In this document: positions 24,800 through 25,089 of the stretch, piece by piece | Numbering within the stretch: position 1 is the stretch's first letter | How the letters are laid out: each line of letters begins with the position of its first letter | Source: Candidatus Atribacteria bacterium | GTDB lineage: Bacteria; Atribacterota; Phoenicimicrobiia; Phoenicimicrobiales; Phoenicimicrobiaceae | Reading direction: 5' to 3' | Assembly (NCBI GenBank): GCA_003513845.1 | Contig: DOTB01000085.1 | Location: forward strand, 1-25,089 | DNA: 25,089 nt | Position numbers and translations under genes: made by a program | The notes under the pieces: model-generated | Database searches by the model: none | Seen by the model: only the letters and a program-made list of their open reading frames with translations | What the model was told of the DNA's origin: nothing

Positions 24800-24828
24800 A
24801 ATATATCAAAATCAAGGTTTATTGTCAA
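24800..24828 (-). promoter_or_regulatory. Strong sigma-70-type promoter of the glyQ operon
   Basis: On the minus strand TTGACA (24828 to 24823), a 17-base spacer and TATATT (24805 to 24800) match the consensus in 11 of 12 positions. The predicted transcript starts near 24793, giving a leader of about 60 nt before the glyQ ATG. It is the best promoter match I found in the window. Confidence 0.85.
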
Positions 24829-24916
24829 CGATTATACTCGTATCTCTTATATCATATTACGTAAGAAGTTATTTATTTTAGAGATTAAAAGAGAAAAAAA
24901 GTATGGGCATCAGATA

Positions 24917-24975
24917 GGGGGTCGATTCATCGAACCCACATAATTACGGGTCGGATAAATCCGACCCCTACATTA
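24917..24975. repeat. Pair of family-2-like palindromes (GGGTCG type)
   Basis: GGGTCGGATAAATCCGACCC (24948-24967) is perfect apart from its two central bases and is followed by CCTACATTA, as in the other family-2 copies. Just left of it an imperfect relative, GGGGGTCGATTCATCGAACCC, ends at 24937. The core bases differ from the GGGCACGAT copies, but size, GC-rich ends and tail are the same. Confidence 0.75.
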
Positions 24976-25089
24976 AACTTTGTATGTTATACTACCATAA
25001 TCGCAATATGCAATACTAAATCGCTGTACACTCCACGCATTTACTTGCAACTATGAACCAAAAACTTGCATTTAATACTAACGACTATT

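Larger units (their letters stand above)
24731..25089. other. Region upstream of glyQ
   Basis: This 359-bp stretch to the right edge has no gene that I can support. It holds the glyQ leader hairpin, a strong promoter, TATCG-type repeat strings (24826-24863 and 25001-25028) and two family-2-like palindromes (24917-24967). No T-box or glycine riboswitch signature was found. Confidence 0.7.

Noticed and set aside
24731..24800. T-box or glycine riboswitch upstream of glyQ
   Set aside because: The leader after the predicted promoter is only about 60 nt, and neither the T-box AGGGTGGNACC motif nor paired glycine aptamers is visible.
24704..24943. 79-codon open frame on the plus strand upstream of glyQ
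   Set aside because: It runs through the glyQ promoter, leader and repeat strings, has no ribosome-binding site and encodes no recognisable protein.

Overview
This is a low-GC bacterial chromosome segment carrying only housekeeping genes. I found 20 protein genes (ackA is cut by the left edge) and no rRNA, tRNA, transposase, phage gene or CRISPR array. Gene content and order resemble Firmicutes/Clostridia-type clusters: rsmD-coaD-ylbL-tmcAL-pta-ackA, scpA-scpB-rluB-cmk-ispH, and glyQ-glyS-PDRP-ppdK. Several features also suit a deep-branching anaerobe: a DHH-CBS-tRNA nucleotidyltransferase fusion, a TrpRS with a four-cysteine motif like the Fe-S TrpRS of Thermotoga, a K+-dependent membrane pyrophosphatase, and gaps packed with palindromes. 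Atribacterota (JS1/OP9-like) is my best guess for the lineage. It is an inference and not proven here.

Layout, reading mostly on the minus strand. From the right edge, a consensus promoter at 24800-24828 drives glyQ-glyS-PDRP-ppdK-hppA-pdp (24730 down to 14517). A 434-bp repeat-filled gap follows, then the CCA-enzyme fusion and an M50 protease (14082 to 10791). After a second repeat-filled gap comes the tight operon trpS-scpA-scpB-rluB-cmk-ispH (10448 to 5822). rpmB (plus strand) converges on ispH, and their stop codons overlap. Then come rsmD, coaD and ylbL (minus), tmcAL (plus), and pta-ackA (minus).

How the genes work together: pta and ackA make ATP from acetyl-CoA. ppdK, its regulator PDRP and the ion-pumping pyrophosphatase form a pyrophosphate-linked energy module. 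The others serve translation (glyQS, trpS, L28, RsmD, RluB, TmcAL, CCA enzyme), chromosome segregation (ScpAB), cofactors and isoprenoids (coaD, ispH) and nucleotides (cmk, pdp).

The most unusual signals are at gene junctions. The scpB frame has no normal start at its conserved N-terminus, yet it is entered by a -1 shift at two tandem slippery heptamers at the end of scpA, preceded by a Shine-Dalgarno-like stretch. The glyQ leader can form a stem that buries the glyQ ribosome-binding site. Many of the larger gaps are built from a few recurring palindrome families, including a composite element of about 190 bp present twice.
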